A stretch of 64,000 nucleotides of DNA from Sisyra terminalis (taxonomy: Eukaryota > Arthropoda > Insecta > Neuroptera > Sisyridae): contig OY292277.1 in assembly GCA_958496175.1 (NCBI GenBank), positions 2,666,001 through 2,730,000 of the forward strand, read 5' to 3'. The notes below the pieces were generated by a model. The model did no database searches and was not told the origin of the DNA. It worked only from the letters and a program-made list of their open reading frames with translations. Positions 1 to 11,818 of this stretch are shown here, piece after piece (positions within the stretch are counted from its first letter, which is position 1; the number at the start of each line of letters is the position of its first letter). The position numbers and the translations under genes are program-made.

Positions 1-590
1 CTAGACTAGAATACTCCCTTAACGCTCCAACTCTAACAGCTGCGGGGGCGGTCGGGGTAGTTCATAAACTTTAGACTTTAGTTTTTCTCAAAACTACTTT
101 TTCAAAGTCCGTGTTCACTGCCATTTCAAAACTACTTGACCAATTCATTTCAAACTTTATACACATTTTTGACATATAAAATACCTCCCCCCCCAACGTA
201 TAGTAAAAATTTTTTTTTTACATTAAGGTTGTTTCCCCCCCCCAAATGGCGGAATTTTTATTGGAAAATAACAGTTTACACTTTAAATAGCCGCCAACAA
301 TTTGTAAACGAAAAAAAAAAATTAGCAGAGAACGTTGGGGGAAGATTTGATCATAATTTGACTAATTTTTCTTGGTTTTTTATTTTCAAATAATTTCCAG
401 CCGAGTTCAAGGTGAACACCGCAAATTGTTTTTTTCTCAAGACGTTCTGGGGAAAGCTCTGTTACCGGCTGTTATGCTTTAATATTTCTGCATTAAAAAA
501 TTACCCTATATTGTCGAAAGTATGCTCAACAACCTACAAAAGGTCCGAATAAAATTACTCAATCCATATTTAAGAAAAAATTCGCAAAAA
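1..590. other. No gene seen
   Basis: AT-rich, with homopolymer runs (C-runs at 186-193 and 235-243) and no coding signal on either strand. Confidence 0.5.
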
Positions 591-1000
591 AAGTATTTTT
601 TTTACCTTGAAATCCTAACCTCCTCCTTAAACCAAAAATCAGTTCTAGGTTGGTATAGAAGACATGAAGGTGTAAAAAGTAAAGAAATTACATGCAAATG
701 TTTAAGAGTCTTAAGATTAGCAGTAAAAACATCACCAAAGAATGAATTTTTTCAAGTTCCAGGATTTTTTATATCTACTTCTTTATATCTTCATTCAGAG
801 TTCTGCATTTCCATAGACCTTCAGAAGTGGTTTCGTCTTCTACCGAACAGAATCTACATTTTGGATCATCCACAGGTAATCCAATTGAATATAGGTCTTT
901 CTTTAGTCCGCAGTGGCCGGTTATTAGACTCGTTACCATTTTCTTGTAAGATTAAGTATTCCAGTAATTAGAATCATGGATAGTTTTACCGTCAATCTTT
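590..1000 (-). mobile_element. LINE remnant: C-terminal RNase H / zinc-knuckle region
   Basis: Read on the minus strand, about 950-750 gives VITGHCGLKKDLYSIGLP, then DDPKCRFC and, further on, LWKC. This is the conserved TGHC...GL...C-x2-C...C tail downstream of the RNase H domain in many insect non-LTR retrotransposons (Jockey, I and R1 clades). Stops and frameshifts interrupt it further on, so it is a dead fragment. The plus-strand 149-codon ORF over the same bases has no family resemblance and is taken as a shadow. Confidence 0.6.
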
Positions 1001-1067
1001 TATTCTTTTCCTGTAAATTTTCTCAGGTCAATGAAATAGGAATCCAGAAACTATGAGAGCCATTGGT

Positions 1068-1927
1068 TGAAAAATTAACGCTAATAAGACCAAAATAATG
1101 ATCGTTGACCGTGCTACCGAACATGAAAATCAGCCGGAAAGAATAGGGCCCCTTCTTGGTTGTGGATAACTTTATTTATCTGGGATCGATGATACATAAA
1201 TCCGGATCATATGAGCACGAAATTAGACGACACATTGAAATCGCTAGATCTACCGTAACACAACTGTCCAAAATATGGAAGGACCGCAATAAAACCTACT
1301 AAAATTGGTTGGTACACTGATTTTTCCTATTTTCTCCTACGCTTCGGAAACGTGGACTATCCGTGCAGCTGATCGGCGACGAATTGATGCCTTCGAAATG
1401 TGGGTCTGGAGGAGAATGCTATGGATCCAATGGACGGCTAAAAGAACTAATGTCTCTGTCTTGAACGAAGTTAAGCCAGTCCAAAGACTCTCTTCACTGA
1501 CGTATGGATGAATCCTCAGGTTTTCCATGGAAATGCTAATGGTACAAGGACGACCTGAAGGGGAAAAAAACGAGGGGGATCGCCAACTCGTTGGACGGAA
1601 GTGGTGGAAAAGATTTGAGTTTCACGTCCGCAACGCGACAGACAAAAGAGCGTAATCGCTGAAGAAGGATCATCCAACAGGCTCAGAGAAACCTGGAACT
1701 CCCCAAGGTTTATAAAATACACAGGTGGCCTCATGGTGGCAACGTGACGTATCCAGAAGAAATTCGTACATATCTTCAGACTGATCAATTTCAAAACTCT
1801 TCGTATGACGTCATTTTTTTTTAATAGAACAACCTGTGTAATTTACAAACCTTGGGAACTCCCCACGTGACAGCCATTTTTTTTAATCGCCATACATCGG
1901 CAGTGATGTTGGATTAAGAAGAAGATG
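1068..1927 (+). mobile_element. Decayed LINE reverse transcriptase, C-terminal part and 3' end
   Basis: With frameshifts the plus strand reads NKTKIMIVDRATEHEN, then FIYLGSMIHKSGSYEHEIRR, then ARSTVTQLSKIWKDRN, then FPIFSYASETWTIRAADRRR, then IDAFEMWVWRRMLWI-WT. This is the well-known thumb/C-terminal region of a LINE reverse transcriptase found in very many copies in insect genomes. Weaker similarity continues to about 1700, and the stretch ending near 1925 (GGATTAAGAAGAAGATGA) looks like the element's 3' end. Several stops show it is inactive. The minus-strand ORFs at 1337 and 1516 are shadows. Confidence 0.8.
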
Positions 1928-3450
1928 AGAGCCAAGTGATCTAAGAAGATCCTTCGATTCCTAATCTTAGAAGATCCTAATTAAGGAGCCGTAGGGACCC
2001 ACCTTTTCCTAAAATACCCATTCCCTACTAGAAAATTAGTTGTACAGAAATAATACCTGTTTTCCCCAATTTATCCACCAACCCCCTGCCCCACCTTGAC
2101 ACAAATTCGGTCATCATTTGATTTTCCATTACATCAATGTGTCACTCAACGGCACAACGGTAATAAAACGAAAATGTAACCTAATAGACGAAATAATCGA
2201 AATGCTTCGTTATTTATGTTTTTATTAGGGGGAGGGAGAGGATACTATGTGCGCCACTTTTTGACATACAGAGAGTATAGATTCTATTTATTTTGGCACG
2301 GAGCCAACGTTTTGTGAATGTCAGCGAAAAATTCGCCTCCGCTCCATTTCAGTCCACCCCAGCACCCCCGCCTCCCCTCCCCCTTTTATCAGACGGAATA
2401 ATATTGTGTGCTGGCAAAGACGGATGGATGGATGGATGAATGGATAGACAAAGATTCGCATCTATATATCGTCTCGATCATTCCGTTTTTCGCACACTCG
2501 TTTCGTATTTTTCGGTGGCCAAAACGCCACCCCCTCCCCCCTGTCGTCGTTTGGCGTAACATCTTGGAAAATCGTTTGTGCGAACATGCGATGAATAGAA
2601 ACGAAACGAAGCGACACACGGCCGTTTAGCTCGTTTTCAACCCTCATAACCACCGTCTCCGTAAACCCCCACCCCCACCCTACCCCACCCCCACCCTACC
2701 CCACCCCCTCACCATACTGATCAATATTACGCGTAAAAAGTCACATTTTATTTCAACTCTCTATCAAGATATTTGCTTCAAGGGTTGAATTAATTGCAAC
2801 AACCACCGTTTGAATACTAATTGTTTGTGTTACGATAGTTATCGCGCACCTCCCCCTAACCTATCCCTGCAAGGCTAATATGGAGATAATATTTATACAA
2901 TAATCTCTGAAATTAAACCTTTTACGGTAACAATGCGCGCCTTTACGTCTGAAACATTCGAATAATGCCTTTATATACCCAAATGCAATTAACTGCTCGT
3001 CTCCTTCTTTCTCTTTCGCAATTAAAGCTCAGAGCTTTCGGTCCATCGAATAAACTGCGGTCGAAAAACATGTGGCATTAGACGTATCGTAAATATTTTT
3101 ACACGATTACCATATTATCTTTGTAATTTAATGTAAATTTTAATCTTATATGTAACCCTTTGTACGGTGCTATAGTTGAAGGACCTATCATTACTTTAGT
3201 GTAAGACAAGGGGTCTTACTGCAAGGTGTCCCTTGTTTTTTTTTTTGATATAAACTTTTTGATTTTTCTAATGATCTCAATCAAAGAAGATAACACTTTC
3301 TATATTAAACTCATTTTTTTTAAAATTAGCAATCAGTTAGTGCAAACTATGAGCTAATATGATGACTTGGCTGGAGCTCTTGAGCTCCAAATGGCTTGAT
3401 GAAGAAGTTCTTAGTGGAACATCTTCCTACTACTTTGATGTCAATTCATA
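1928..3450. other. Intergenic or intronic DNA with simple repeats
   Basis: No gene is recognised. It holds a GGAT-type simple repeat at 2420-2443, a C-rich tract at 2666-2712 and moderately GC-rich but non-coding sequence at 2320-2640. The two complementary ORFs at 2389-2629 have skewed composition and no family resemblance. Confidence 0.5.
2666..2712. repeat. C-rich tract, minus-strand G-quadruplex candidate
   Basis: Repeated CCCCCACCCCCACCCTA-like units contain nine or more runs of at least three C. The minus strand therefore carries many G-runs separated by 1-2 nt, enough for a stable G-quadruplex. Confidence 0.7.
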
Positions 3451-3457
3451 TGGAGTT

Positions 3458-4500
3458 TTTTTTTTATTTTAGTCTTCTAATGGTTGAGTGCTTTTGAAGT
3501 GGCTCCATCAGTCTTATAAAGTGAGCTTCACTTCTTTGTGTGACCATTTCTGAGGTCGGACATATGTGCAGGTCTTTATGCAGCATATCGTTGGTGACAT
3601 ACCATAAAATTTTTGACTGACATCTTTGGATCATTTTGGTGCTTGATTTGCTGGCACACGCCCATAATTCAATCCCATAGCTCCATATCGGAACTATTAT
3701 GGCCTTGTAAAGGAGCAGTTTATCTTCCATAGACATTACGGATTTCCTTCCCATAAGCCAGTATAGCTGTTTAAACCTCTGCATGATTTGGGTTCTCTTT
3801 TTTGCTATATGGGTTCTCCAGATAAGTCTTTTATCGAGGTAAAGTCCGAGATATTTCACCGAACTCGATTCTGAAATACCCAACCCCTTGACATAAACAG
3901 TGGGGCAGTTGCCTCTTCTGAGAGTGAAGTTGACCAGTTTCGTTTTTGCCTCAAGCTTCAATTAGGCCGATGTGGTGTTGGAGATGAGTACTGCAACCAC
4001 AGAATCCTCATCGCTAGCCATTATGACTATATCGTCAGCAAATGTCCCAAAAAATATGTTGGTGGTTGTTGGTAGATCGGCAGTGTACAGTAGGTAAAGA
4101 ATGGGACCTAGTACACTGGCTTGGGGAACGCCTGATTTGATTTGGCTATAGCTAGAAGTTTTGTCATTTACTCGTGTTCGGAATTGTCGGTTTTGCAGGT
4201 AAGATGATAAAAGCTTGTGATATGCGGGCAATACCCATTTTTGTTTTGTATGGTAGACCGCCATGCCAAACTTTATCGAAAGCCTGACTTTGGTCTAGGA
4301 AGACCGAAGGGCAGTACTTTGTATTTTCCATAGCTTTATGGTGTTGACTACTCTGTGGCGTTGTTGTATAGTCGAGTGGTCTTGCCTGAATCCACATTGA
4401 TAGTTAGGAATTTCTTCTAGAAGGGGAAGGAATTTTTGTAGTATGAACTCTTCAAGGAGCTTAGAAATAATTGGAAGAAGACTTATCGGGCGGTACGGAA
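3458..4500 (-). mobile_element. 5'-truncated Jockey-clade LINE (reverse transcriptase)
   Basis: Read on the minus strand from about 4495: YRPISLLPIISKLLEEFIL, then CGFRQDHST, then a decayed QSQAFDKVWH, then SYLQNRQFRTRVNDKTSSYS, QIKSGVPQASVLGPILYLLY, TADLPTTTN and FADDIVIMA. The last corresponds to the catalytic Y/F-A-D-D box. It is followed by the thumb (VKYLGLYLDKRLIWRTHI, YWLMGRKSVMSMEDKLLLYK, IWSYGIELWACASKS) and ends TIRRLK-stop at 3464, right before an A-rich tail. This is the Jockey arrangement. Frameshifts near 4164-4264 and 3961 separate the three ORFs, so it is inactive. Confidence 0.85.
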
Positions 4501-5080
4501 AAAAAATTCTTAAAAATGAAAGTTAATCGTTTGTCCTGATTGACTGAATGAATGATGGAACAACGCACAGTCTTAACCATCAGTCGTAGAGACATGAAAT
4601 TTGGAGGGTACATTCCTTATATGACGTAGGCATCATATATGAAAGAATTTTTAAAAAATCCCTCCCTCAACAGGGTGAAAAGAAGTAGCAAAGTATGTAT
4701 GATAACATGTGATAACACGTGGCTACCAACAATGAAAGTTTCAAACTTTACAATCAAAGTACCATGAAACACGAAACATGAAACGATCTTAAAAATTGAA
4801 TAAATGCTTCAATCATAATTTGAGAGTTTGATTTTGAAATAAAAGCACAAATATTTGCGTCATAAATCAGAAAAAATACGAAAATAAAATTCAAGTACCA
4901 AGTGTGTGATGTTTGTAATTTTTCTAAACTAACTATTTCAATACTTTTGTGTCAGTTTGTATATCTTTTAAACAAAACAACAGATAAACCGATTTTTATG
5001 AAATGCAGTATTTAGATAGAAAAGGATTTTCTAAATTCAAACTTTAAAATTTTGTTGGTTAATCGGTAAAGGGTTATACT
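4501..5080. repeat. Unclassified repeat-like sequence
   Basis: No coding signal. The stretch starting near 4520 (TCCTGATTGACTGAATGAAT) looks like the terminal part of a dispersed insect repeat, but I cannot assign a family. Confidence 0.3.
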
Positions 5081-5082
5081 TA

Positions 5083-6513
5083 AAGGACATAGGACGATAA
5101 GTATAGTGAATCGGCCCCAGACGGGTATTTACTTCATAATTTCAGAGTTTTTTACGATACATTAATTCGACAAGTTTCAGATCCCTATGTATTACCGTTT
5201 CTTCTGGAAATCAGAAAAAAAAATTCTCTAAATCTTGTGAATAGATTTATTTGAATTTTGGAAATGTTATAGAGGCTGATGGTAGCTTCTAGAAAAAAAA
5301 TTAACAGCTTTATCGGTTTATAAGATCCTTGAAAAAAGAGCTTTTTCGTTTTTTTTTAATTTTTGAACCATGATTAAATTTTGGTACAGTTACGAAACTA
5401 TTTTTTTCGAATTCCCCATCCAATTTGCTTTAAAATTATGTGTTTTTTAAATTTTAAAAAACGGTACGCCATATTGAAAGAAAAAATTGAAAACCGATTT
5501 TCTCACACAAAAATCCATAAATGTAATAGAGACAGAAACAAAGCTTATTTGATTACTATACGAGTGCCAGCGACAGAAAATATTAAAAACAATAATATTA
5601 AAAGCAGTTGTTTTCTATTAAATGAATTCAATTGTTTATATAAAAATTATTTGGCACTATTATGATTAAGTTTGCATCAAGTCTTATCTTACACAATAAG
5701 ATTACTATGCTTTTACGGAAAAGCTCTCTTTTTTCAAGGATCTTATAAATCGATAAAGCTTTTAATTTTTTTTCTAGAAGCTACCATCAGCTCCTTTAAC
5801 ATATTCAAATTTCAAATAAATCGATTCACAAGTTTCAGAGAATTTGTTTTTTCAGAGTATGTTGGTACTATTAAGATACATTGATTCGGCAAGTTTCAGA
5901 TCCCTTCAAAAATCGAAAAAGCTGAACATCAAAAAAAAATTCTTAGAAACTTGTTAATCGGTTTATTTGAACTTTGAATATGTTATAGGAGCTGATGGTC
6001 GCTTCTAGAAAAAAAATTAGGAGCTTTATCGATTTATAAGATCCCTGAAAAAAGAGAGCTTTTTCTCTTAATTTTAATTTTTAACCATGATACAATTTTT
6101 TTAAAATTTAAAAGACTCATAACTTTAAAGGAAATTGGATGGGGAATTCGAAAAAAAAATAGTTTCGTAATTGTACCAAAATTGTATCACGGTTAAAAAA
6201 ATTAAAATTAAAAGAAAAAGCTCTCTTTTTTCAAGGACCATATAAATCGATGTAACTCTTCATTTTTTTTATGGAAGCTACCATCAGCTTTTATAACATA
6301 TCCAAATTTCAAATAAATCGATTCACAAGTTTCAGAGGAAATTTTTTTTTTCTGATTTCCATCATTTTTTGATTTTTGAAGAAACCATAATACATAGGAA
6401 TCTGGAACTTACTGAACCAATGTATCTTAATAGTACCAACATACCCTGAAATTATCAACCAAATACCTTTCTGAACCCGATTTACTATATTTATCGTCCT
6501 ATGTCCTTTAGAA
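5083..6513. mobile_element. Foldback family I, composite copy
   Basis: The left end AAAGGACATAGGACGATAAG recurs inverted at 6480-6513. Arm sequence (AGCTACCATCAGC, AATCGATTCACAAGTTTCAG, AAAAAAGAGCTTTTT) appears four times in alternating orientation, so the block is two foldback units fused head to tail. There is no coding capacity; the two plus-strand ORFs inside are repeat sequence. The same family occurs at 16249-16966, and its end alone at about 18175-18202. Confidence 0.8.
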
Positions 6514-8264
6514 TTAAACGACTACATTTTTCGATATAAAACTTTTAAAAGAGAATAATTTGATAATAAATTACCAAACTTTCTTATAACAAGTATCTCT
6601 GGATATTAATTTTTTATTTTTTTTTCTCGACAGTAAGCAGTAGTTTTATGGTGCAATCCTATGCAAGTATATAGTGAAATTTAATTTCCCAAGAAAAGTG
6701 CCGAGCATTTAAGTTAATATTTCTTTGATACAGTCAATTATGCGCGGCAATGATACCTATGCGGGTTACGTTAAATTGTTTGCATGTTTATTAGCATAAT
6801 ACAATCAAAGATTGTTTATTTTCGACATGGAATGATAATAATTTCATTAATAAATTTGATATTTCATAATTGAATTGGCGGCTTTCTCCTCGCGTGTAAA
6901 GCTCGTCGTATATAGCTTGAGGGAAATTTCATGAATATTTCCCAGAGTGCATAATTTTCTTGTCTCAATGCAACTGCAACTCAACGACACGACGGCTAAT
7001 TGATTGCGTTATGGTCGTTTTGCACGAAATGAGCTTTTGATGATGATGCGCCTTTTCAACGTTCGATGGACGTGAAAATTAAATGTACGAACGAGAGATA
7101 ATATTGTGTGCTTTGTGTAAATGAAAAAAGTTTTTTTTTTTTTCGGATGTGTTTTTCCCACGTGGGCAAAGTTTGAATGAGAAAGTTGAGACGCTAACGA
7201 TTCGCTTGAGATCTTTCCCCCCTCCCCCCGCGCGTTTTCAATCAGTCGAATCGTGTGATTGAGTTAACGTCGAATTGGAAATGGCTGCGACGGAAAATAT
7301 TTTCATTTCACTTGCGTTTTTTTGTCAATCGAAACGACAAGTCAATCAAAAACTGTTCCAGATTCGATAAATGATTTGATTTGTCACACAAAAATCCAAA
7401 ACAGTTTGCATACTTTTTGATTAGTTTTCTCGCAAATTTTCGTATCATTTTCCATTTTGGTTCAGCGAGCAAAATGTTGTGTATCTTTGTTAAATATAAT
7501 TGATTCAGCTCCAAATATCCTTCAAGTCGGTTGGCATCGTCGTCGTTTAAATGGGGAAAACTGCATTAGTGCAAACGAACCACCTTAACAGTCTGCAGTC
7601 TGACAAATGTAAACGAGCACCGCGTTGCACTCAACAATATAGACACATTTTCTATTTAACTCTATATGATGAATAATAGTTGGGAAAACGAGATGCAAAT
7701 GTCAAGTTCATATCTCTCCACTCAATTCGTAAAAAAGGTAAGCTTCTCTACACTGGAAACTTTTCGCCATTAAATTTTCATTTTTCAATGCGAGAACCAA
7801 ATTCGAGCGATGTCGGTACATTCGAGAGCTTTTTTTTTCTTTTCTTTTCTTCAATAGACTTGCCAACACTTCAATGAACATGTTAACTTTGTCGGAGTTG
7901 AATTTTGCCTCAATTACAGGAAAACTTTTTAATCTCAAATAAAATAATTTATCAATACGTAAGGCAAACGGTATTCCTCATTAGCATAAGTGAAACACTC
8001 CTGTTTATCAAATTTTCTTTTTCCTCGCATTCAATAATAACTTGGGAATATAATTAATTGATAATTGGATAATTTTAGAAAATTGGAAAAGGTATTTCAT
8101 TTCTTTTTTCACAGAAAAACCTTTCACTTCCTTGCCTCTTGGGTGCTTTATTTTCCACACGAAGTATAGATACAAGAAGAGTCCAAATTTAATGCTGAAA
8201 AATTGGCAACAATTTGCGGTCCAATACCGGTAGAGCTTTTTCATTAAACTCCTTTAAATCATTA
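6514..8264. other. No gene seen
   Basis: AT-rich non-coding sequence. Short ORFs at 7308, 7680, 7708 and 8008 have AT-driven composition (Lys/Phe/Leu) and no recognisable family. Confidence 0.5.
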
Positions 8265-8782
8265 CTTGAGAATTATTGTAGTTAATAAACACTGTAAAGG
8301 GTATAGCAAGGTTTGTATGGGAAAACTACCCCCGTGATTTTTTTTAAAAATTTTCAGGGAATTATTTTTTATCAGTTTGGAAGCATTTGAGCCTCTGGGA
8401 GCAAAAAAATTCGAAAACACCCCTATTAAGGACCACCCTATTCTACAATATATATTTTTTTCAGATTTGTAAGAATATTAGACAATAGTTAAAAAAAAAG
8501 AAGTATTCCTTAAATATTTTTTTGTGTGCTAAAATCTTTTAGTACCATCACGTATTTTTTTGTACATCATCCCTTTATCTCAGTTTACTAAATATAATTT
8601 TTTAATTCAGATTTTCAGCTCTTACGTACTTTATTAGTAGTTTTTTTCTAAAGTATTTTTTTTTTGTTCAGTATCAAAACGTTCCCCTGACTTTGAATTG
8701 AAAAAATTACGGGGGTAGTTTTCCCATACAAATCTTGCTATACCCTTTATAGTGTTTATTAACTACAACAATTCTAGAGTCA
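8265..8782. mobile_element. Foldback element with about 75-bp terminal arms
   Basis: The left arm (GTTAATAAACACT, GGGTATAGCAAG, TTTGTATGGGAAAACTACCC) recurs inverted at about 8700-8767. The arms flank roughly 350 bp of AT-rich sequence without coding capacity. It resembles the inverted pair at about 47595 and 48990 (GTTTGTATGG next to a CG-rich segment). Confidence 0.75.
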
Positions 8783-9028
8783 TTTTGAGAATTTGAAAAA
8801 AAAATTTTTTGTTTTTTACACAAAAATGCGTCATATTTTAGAGTTGAAACTTGGCTGAGATGTTGTCCATACTATAAGGCAATTTCAGAAAAAAATTTGC
8901 CCGATTGCAATGGGGGCATTTTAGACCATCTTATCTGGCGAGGGCCTTTTCAGGATTTTATCTCAAACGGTTTTCGAGCATTTAAAAAAAAAATTTTTTT
9001 TGTTAATACTTTAGATTAAAAAAATATC

Positions 9029-9331
9029 TTGAAATCCCTGAAATTCATAATTTTGTTTGTCTTCTTTAATCCCATATATTCATTTAACAAAGAACAGGTA
9101 AATTTCATCTTTATTAATCAAGAATGTCCATTGTATTCCGCAGAAGTTGAAAATCAAATGGAAGAAGTTAAAATCCCAAGTTCCATAGAAATATTCCATG
9201 ATGGAGTTATGGATAAGTCAAAGAAGACTCATTCAATTTCAAGTTACCAAATTGATACCCCTAGGGGCAACCACCTCGTCTCCATTCATCCATTTTTCCT
9301 CTTCTCTTACTTCATCTTCTCACCAACATGA
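9029..9331 (+). CDS. Candidate small secreted protein ORF (uncertain)
   Basis: An unspliced 100-codon ORF. Residues 1-19 (MKSLKFIILFVFFNPIYSF) look like a signal peptide: a lysine near the start, a hydrophobic core, then a polar boundary. The middle (VENQMEEVKIPSSIEIFHDG) is acidic and less AT-driven than surrounding random ORFs. The end turns hydrophobic (FFLFSYFIFS). No family is recognised, and no promoter or poly(A) signal stands out. It may be chance or a fragment of a dead gene. Confidence 0.2.
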   Translation: MKSLKFIILFVFFNPIYSFNKEQVNFIFINQECPLYSAEVENQMEEVKIPSSIEIFHDGVMDKSKKTHSISSYQIDTPRGNHLVSIHPFFLFSYFIFSPT

Positions 9332-10150
9332 TCAACAACTTTCAAATCACCTATACCATTTGATGAAGGTCTAAATCGCTGAGCTTAATATGAAATTTAG
9401 CAAAAGCTCCAATATCGACTGTTTTCTAGCCAGTCAGACATATCCAGATGTGTCTGATGCATTTGCAAAGAAAAGCGTCGTGTCTGGCGACTTAAATAAT
9501 TTTCTATTTGCAAACATATTAGATGCACCTCCGGCTCTCTGTATAGATGCACTCGACACAAATAAAAATAAATTGCATATTTACACAAATGCATTTTGTT
9601 GCATTTCCTCCTCCGCTTCGCGGAGGAGTTTGTGCTTTTCATCAGCCACCCCCACACCCCCGTCAACCCCATCAGACTCTCGAGGCAGCCAACGATAATT
9701 TATTTCATACGGTTCGTTTATTGTCTATTCATTAATTTCACCCTTCATCGCGTTCAAAAATTGCGCGTCTTCTGCGTGTCGACGCTCCCATATATCTCAA
9801 CGTTGGCATTGACATAGGTAGCTGTGGATTTTTGTTTTCAATTGTTTCATAATTGAATAAACTTTCCGGACTGTTTACATTTTGTTGCTAAATTAAATTT
9901 CCTTCCTCAAAAATTTGTTCAAGACTTGATTTTGGTTGCTGATATTTTTGCGTTGGGCTCTCATTTGAAGCCCCCTTAGGCAGGGTCGTATTTACCAATC
10001 GGTTAATTAGGCCGTGTCTTAGGGGTCCTAAGATTTAAGAGGCCCAAAACTTTCCAACAGAGCAGTAACCGGTGACGGTTTTATAAACATATTTTTGATT
10101 GATATTTTGATGATTATTTTCCATAGTTTTTAAACTAAACGATTTTTTTA
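9332..10150. other. No gene seen
   Basis: Overlapping ORFs on both strands at 9390-9817 share a GC-richer patch (9600-9690) with CA/CC-rich composition. None resembles a protein family. Confidence 0.4.
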
Positions 10151-10153
10151 ACT

Positions 10154-10322
10154 TTAAATTTTTTGTTTTTGTACACCACTTTTCATCGGTTTTCCAACTT
10201 CTTCAGGTGCTAATACAATTGACAGTTAATAATTGACAGTTAAATTGTGCTATAAAAAATTGTCTTAGTACCTGAAGAAGTCGGAAAACCGATGAAAAGA
10301 GTTGTACAAAAAAAAATCCTTA
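10154..10322. mobile_element. Small inverted-repeat element with CTGAAGA-hairpin-GAAA motif
   Basis: The left arm (10154-10215) and right arm (10262-10322) are inverted copies (TTTTCATCGGTTTTCC and GGAAAACCGATGAAAA), separated by about 46 nt. The right arm contains CTGAAGA at 10272, a perfect-loop hairpin GTCGG-AAAA-CCGAT, then GAAA at 10294. Confidence 0.7.
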
Positions 10323-11344
10323 AAAAAAGAGAAAAAAATAATTCATGATTGTTATTTAAAAATCAATAATTTTTGGTGATTCTAAAGGGTCCCAAGAATG
10401 CGTTCATCTTAGGGTCTCTAAATGTTTATATCTGGTCTTGTCTATAGGGCTACCTGGACCTAAGAGTGGAGAGAGAAAAAATATGAACGTCAAAAATATT
10501 ACAACGAATTTTAGTTATTTTTCGTAAAATTGATCAAAATTAATGCAAATTTCCGTCGGAAAAACCAGAAATAAATTTCAACCGTTCTTGTTTTATTACT
10601 AGAATTCTTAACAGATTTCACATCATTATCATAATAAAATACTAGTAGTAACCCGTGAAATATTCACAGCAAACGCTGACACAACTAAAAAATGATTTGT
10701 TTATTTTGAAAGTGGCGTAAGTTCATTTCAAGGACGGTCTATATGGAGATTCTTCTTCTTGTAACTGGAACAAAGTATGTTTTAATTATTTAACTGTTAA
10801 GTTTTCAGAAATTACTGATTTTAACAAAAACGCCAATTATTCCCTCCTCCTTAGTATCTTCCATAGTTCCTATGGTTAAACATGATAACACTATAGGGAT
10901 TGTTCTTGAAATGGACTTAACTCACTTTCAAAATAAACGGTTTAAATGACAAAAGTTGATAATTTAATGAAATTGAAATGACAGTGTATTGAAATGATAA
11001 CATTAATTAGATCAAATTTGAGGTAATGCTTATTATATTTGATTTTATTTTCATTCAAACGTATGAACTTATATTCTCTGTTCTATGGCTTTGCCGATAT
11101 ATTATCAACCAACCTTTGCCAATTATTACATTGGCTTAAAATATTTGATTCCTTTTTTCAACTGTTTTAAATTCAAACATTTATTTGAAACACAAAAGTC
11201 ACTTTTTTAAAAGCACATACATTATTTCTGTAGTTGATTTGGTTCATATTTTAGATATAACAGAAGTTACCCGATTTGGCATATGCGTAGTGACAGTCTC
11301 AATCCATATTTCTGTACTGTTTAATGAATGAAACAGACTAAAAC
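10323..11344. other. No gene seen
   Basis: AT-rich, with no coding signal. Possible further old repeats, since AAAATAAAC-type segments recur inverted around 10690 and 10930. Confidence 0.4.
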
Positions 11345-11356
11345 AATTTCTGTAAG

Positions 11357-11629
11357 TGTAGACAATATATAGAATATATTGCGGTCCAATTTATGTCGTA
11401 TAATTTATGTAACATAAATTTGAACAGAAGCTCAAACAAAAATATTCGTGACGTATTGCCCAGATACGTATTTCGACTGCCAAGCAATCTTCCACAGTTC
11501 TGTTCAAATTTATTTTTATGATATGATTTTTATATATTATTATATTAAATTATACTAGATAAATTGGACCGCAATATATTCTATATATTGTATACACAGT
11601 ATAACTGTTCAGTGAAAAAACCTTATTTT
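11357..11629. mobile_element. Foldback family II copy with 12-bp target duplication
   Basis: A 273-bp insert flanked by exact direct repeats AATTTCTGTAAG (11345-11356 and 11630-11641). The interior is an imperfect palindrome: ACAATATATAGAATATATTG near the left end recurs inverted near the right, and GCGGTCCAATTTA likewise. The right end has the asymmetric extension ACTGTTCAGTGAAAAAACC seen in other copies. No coding capacity. Confidence 0.85.
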
Positions 11630-11818
11630 AATTTCTGTAAGATCGTTTATTTTATTCCGTTCGCATGATGCGCCTAAACAAGTAAAACAGCAAAAATTTG
11701 CGTGGCAAAAAAACCTGTACAATTTGGTCTCCTAAACTGACCTTTATAGAATAAGCACAAATATTTGAAACCGGGTCGACTTTTTAATACTTTGGCATAC
11801 ATTTTAGTCGTATCTTAC

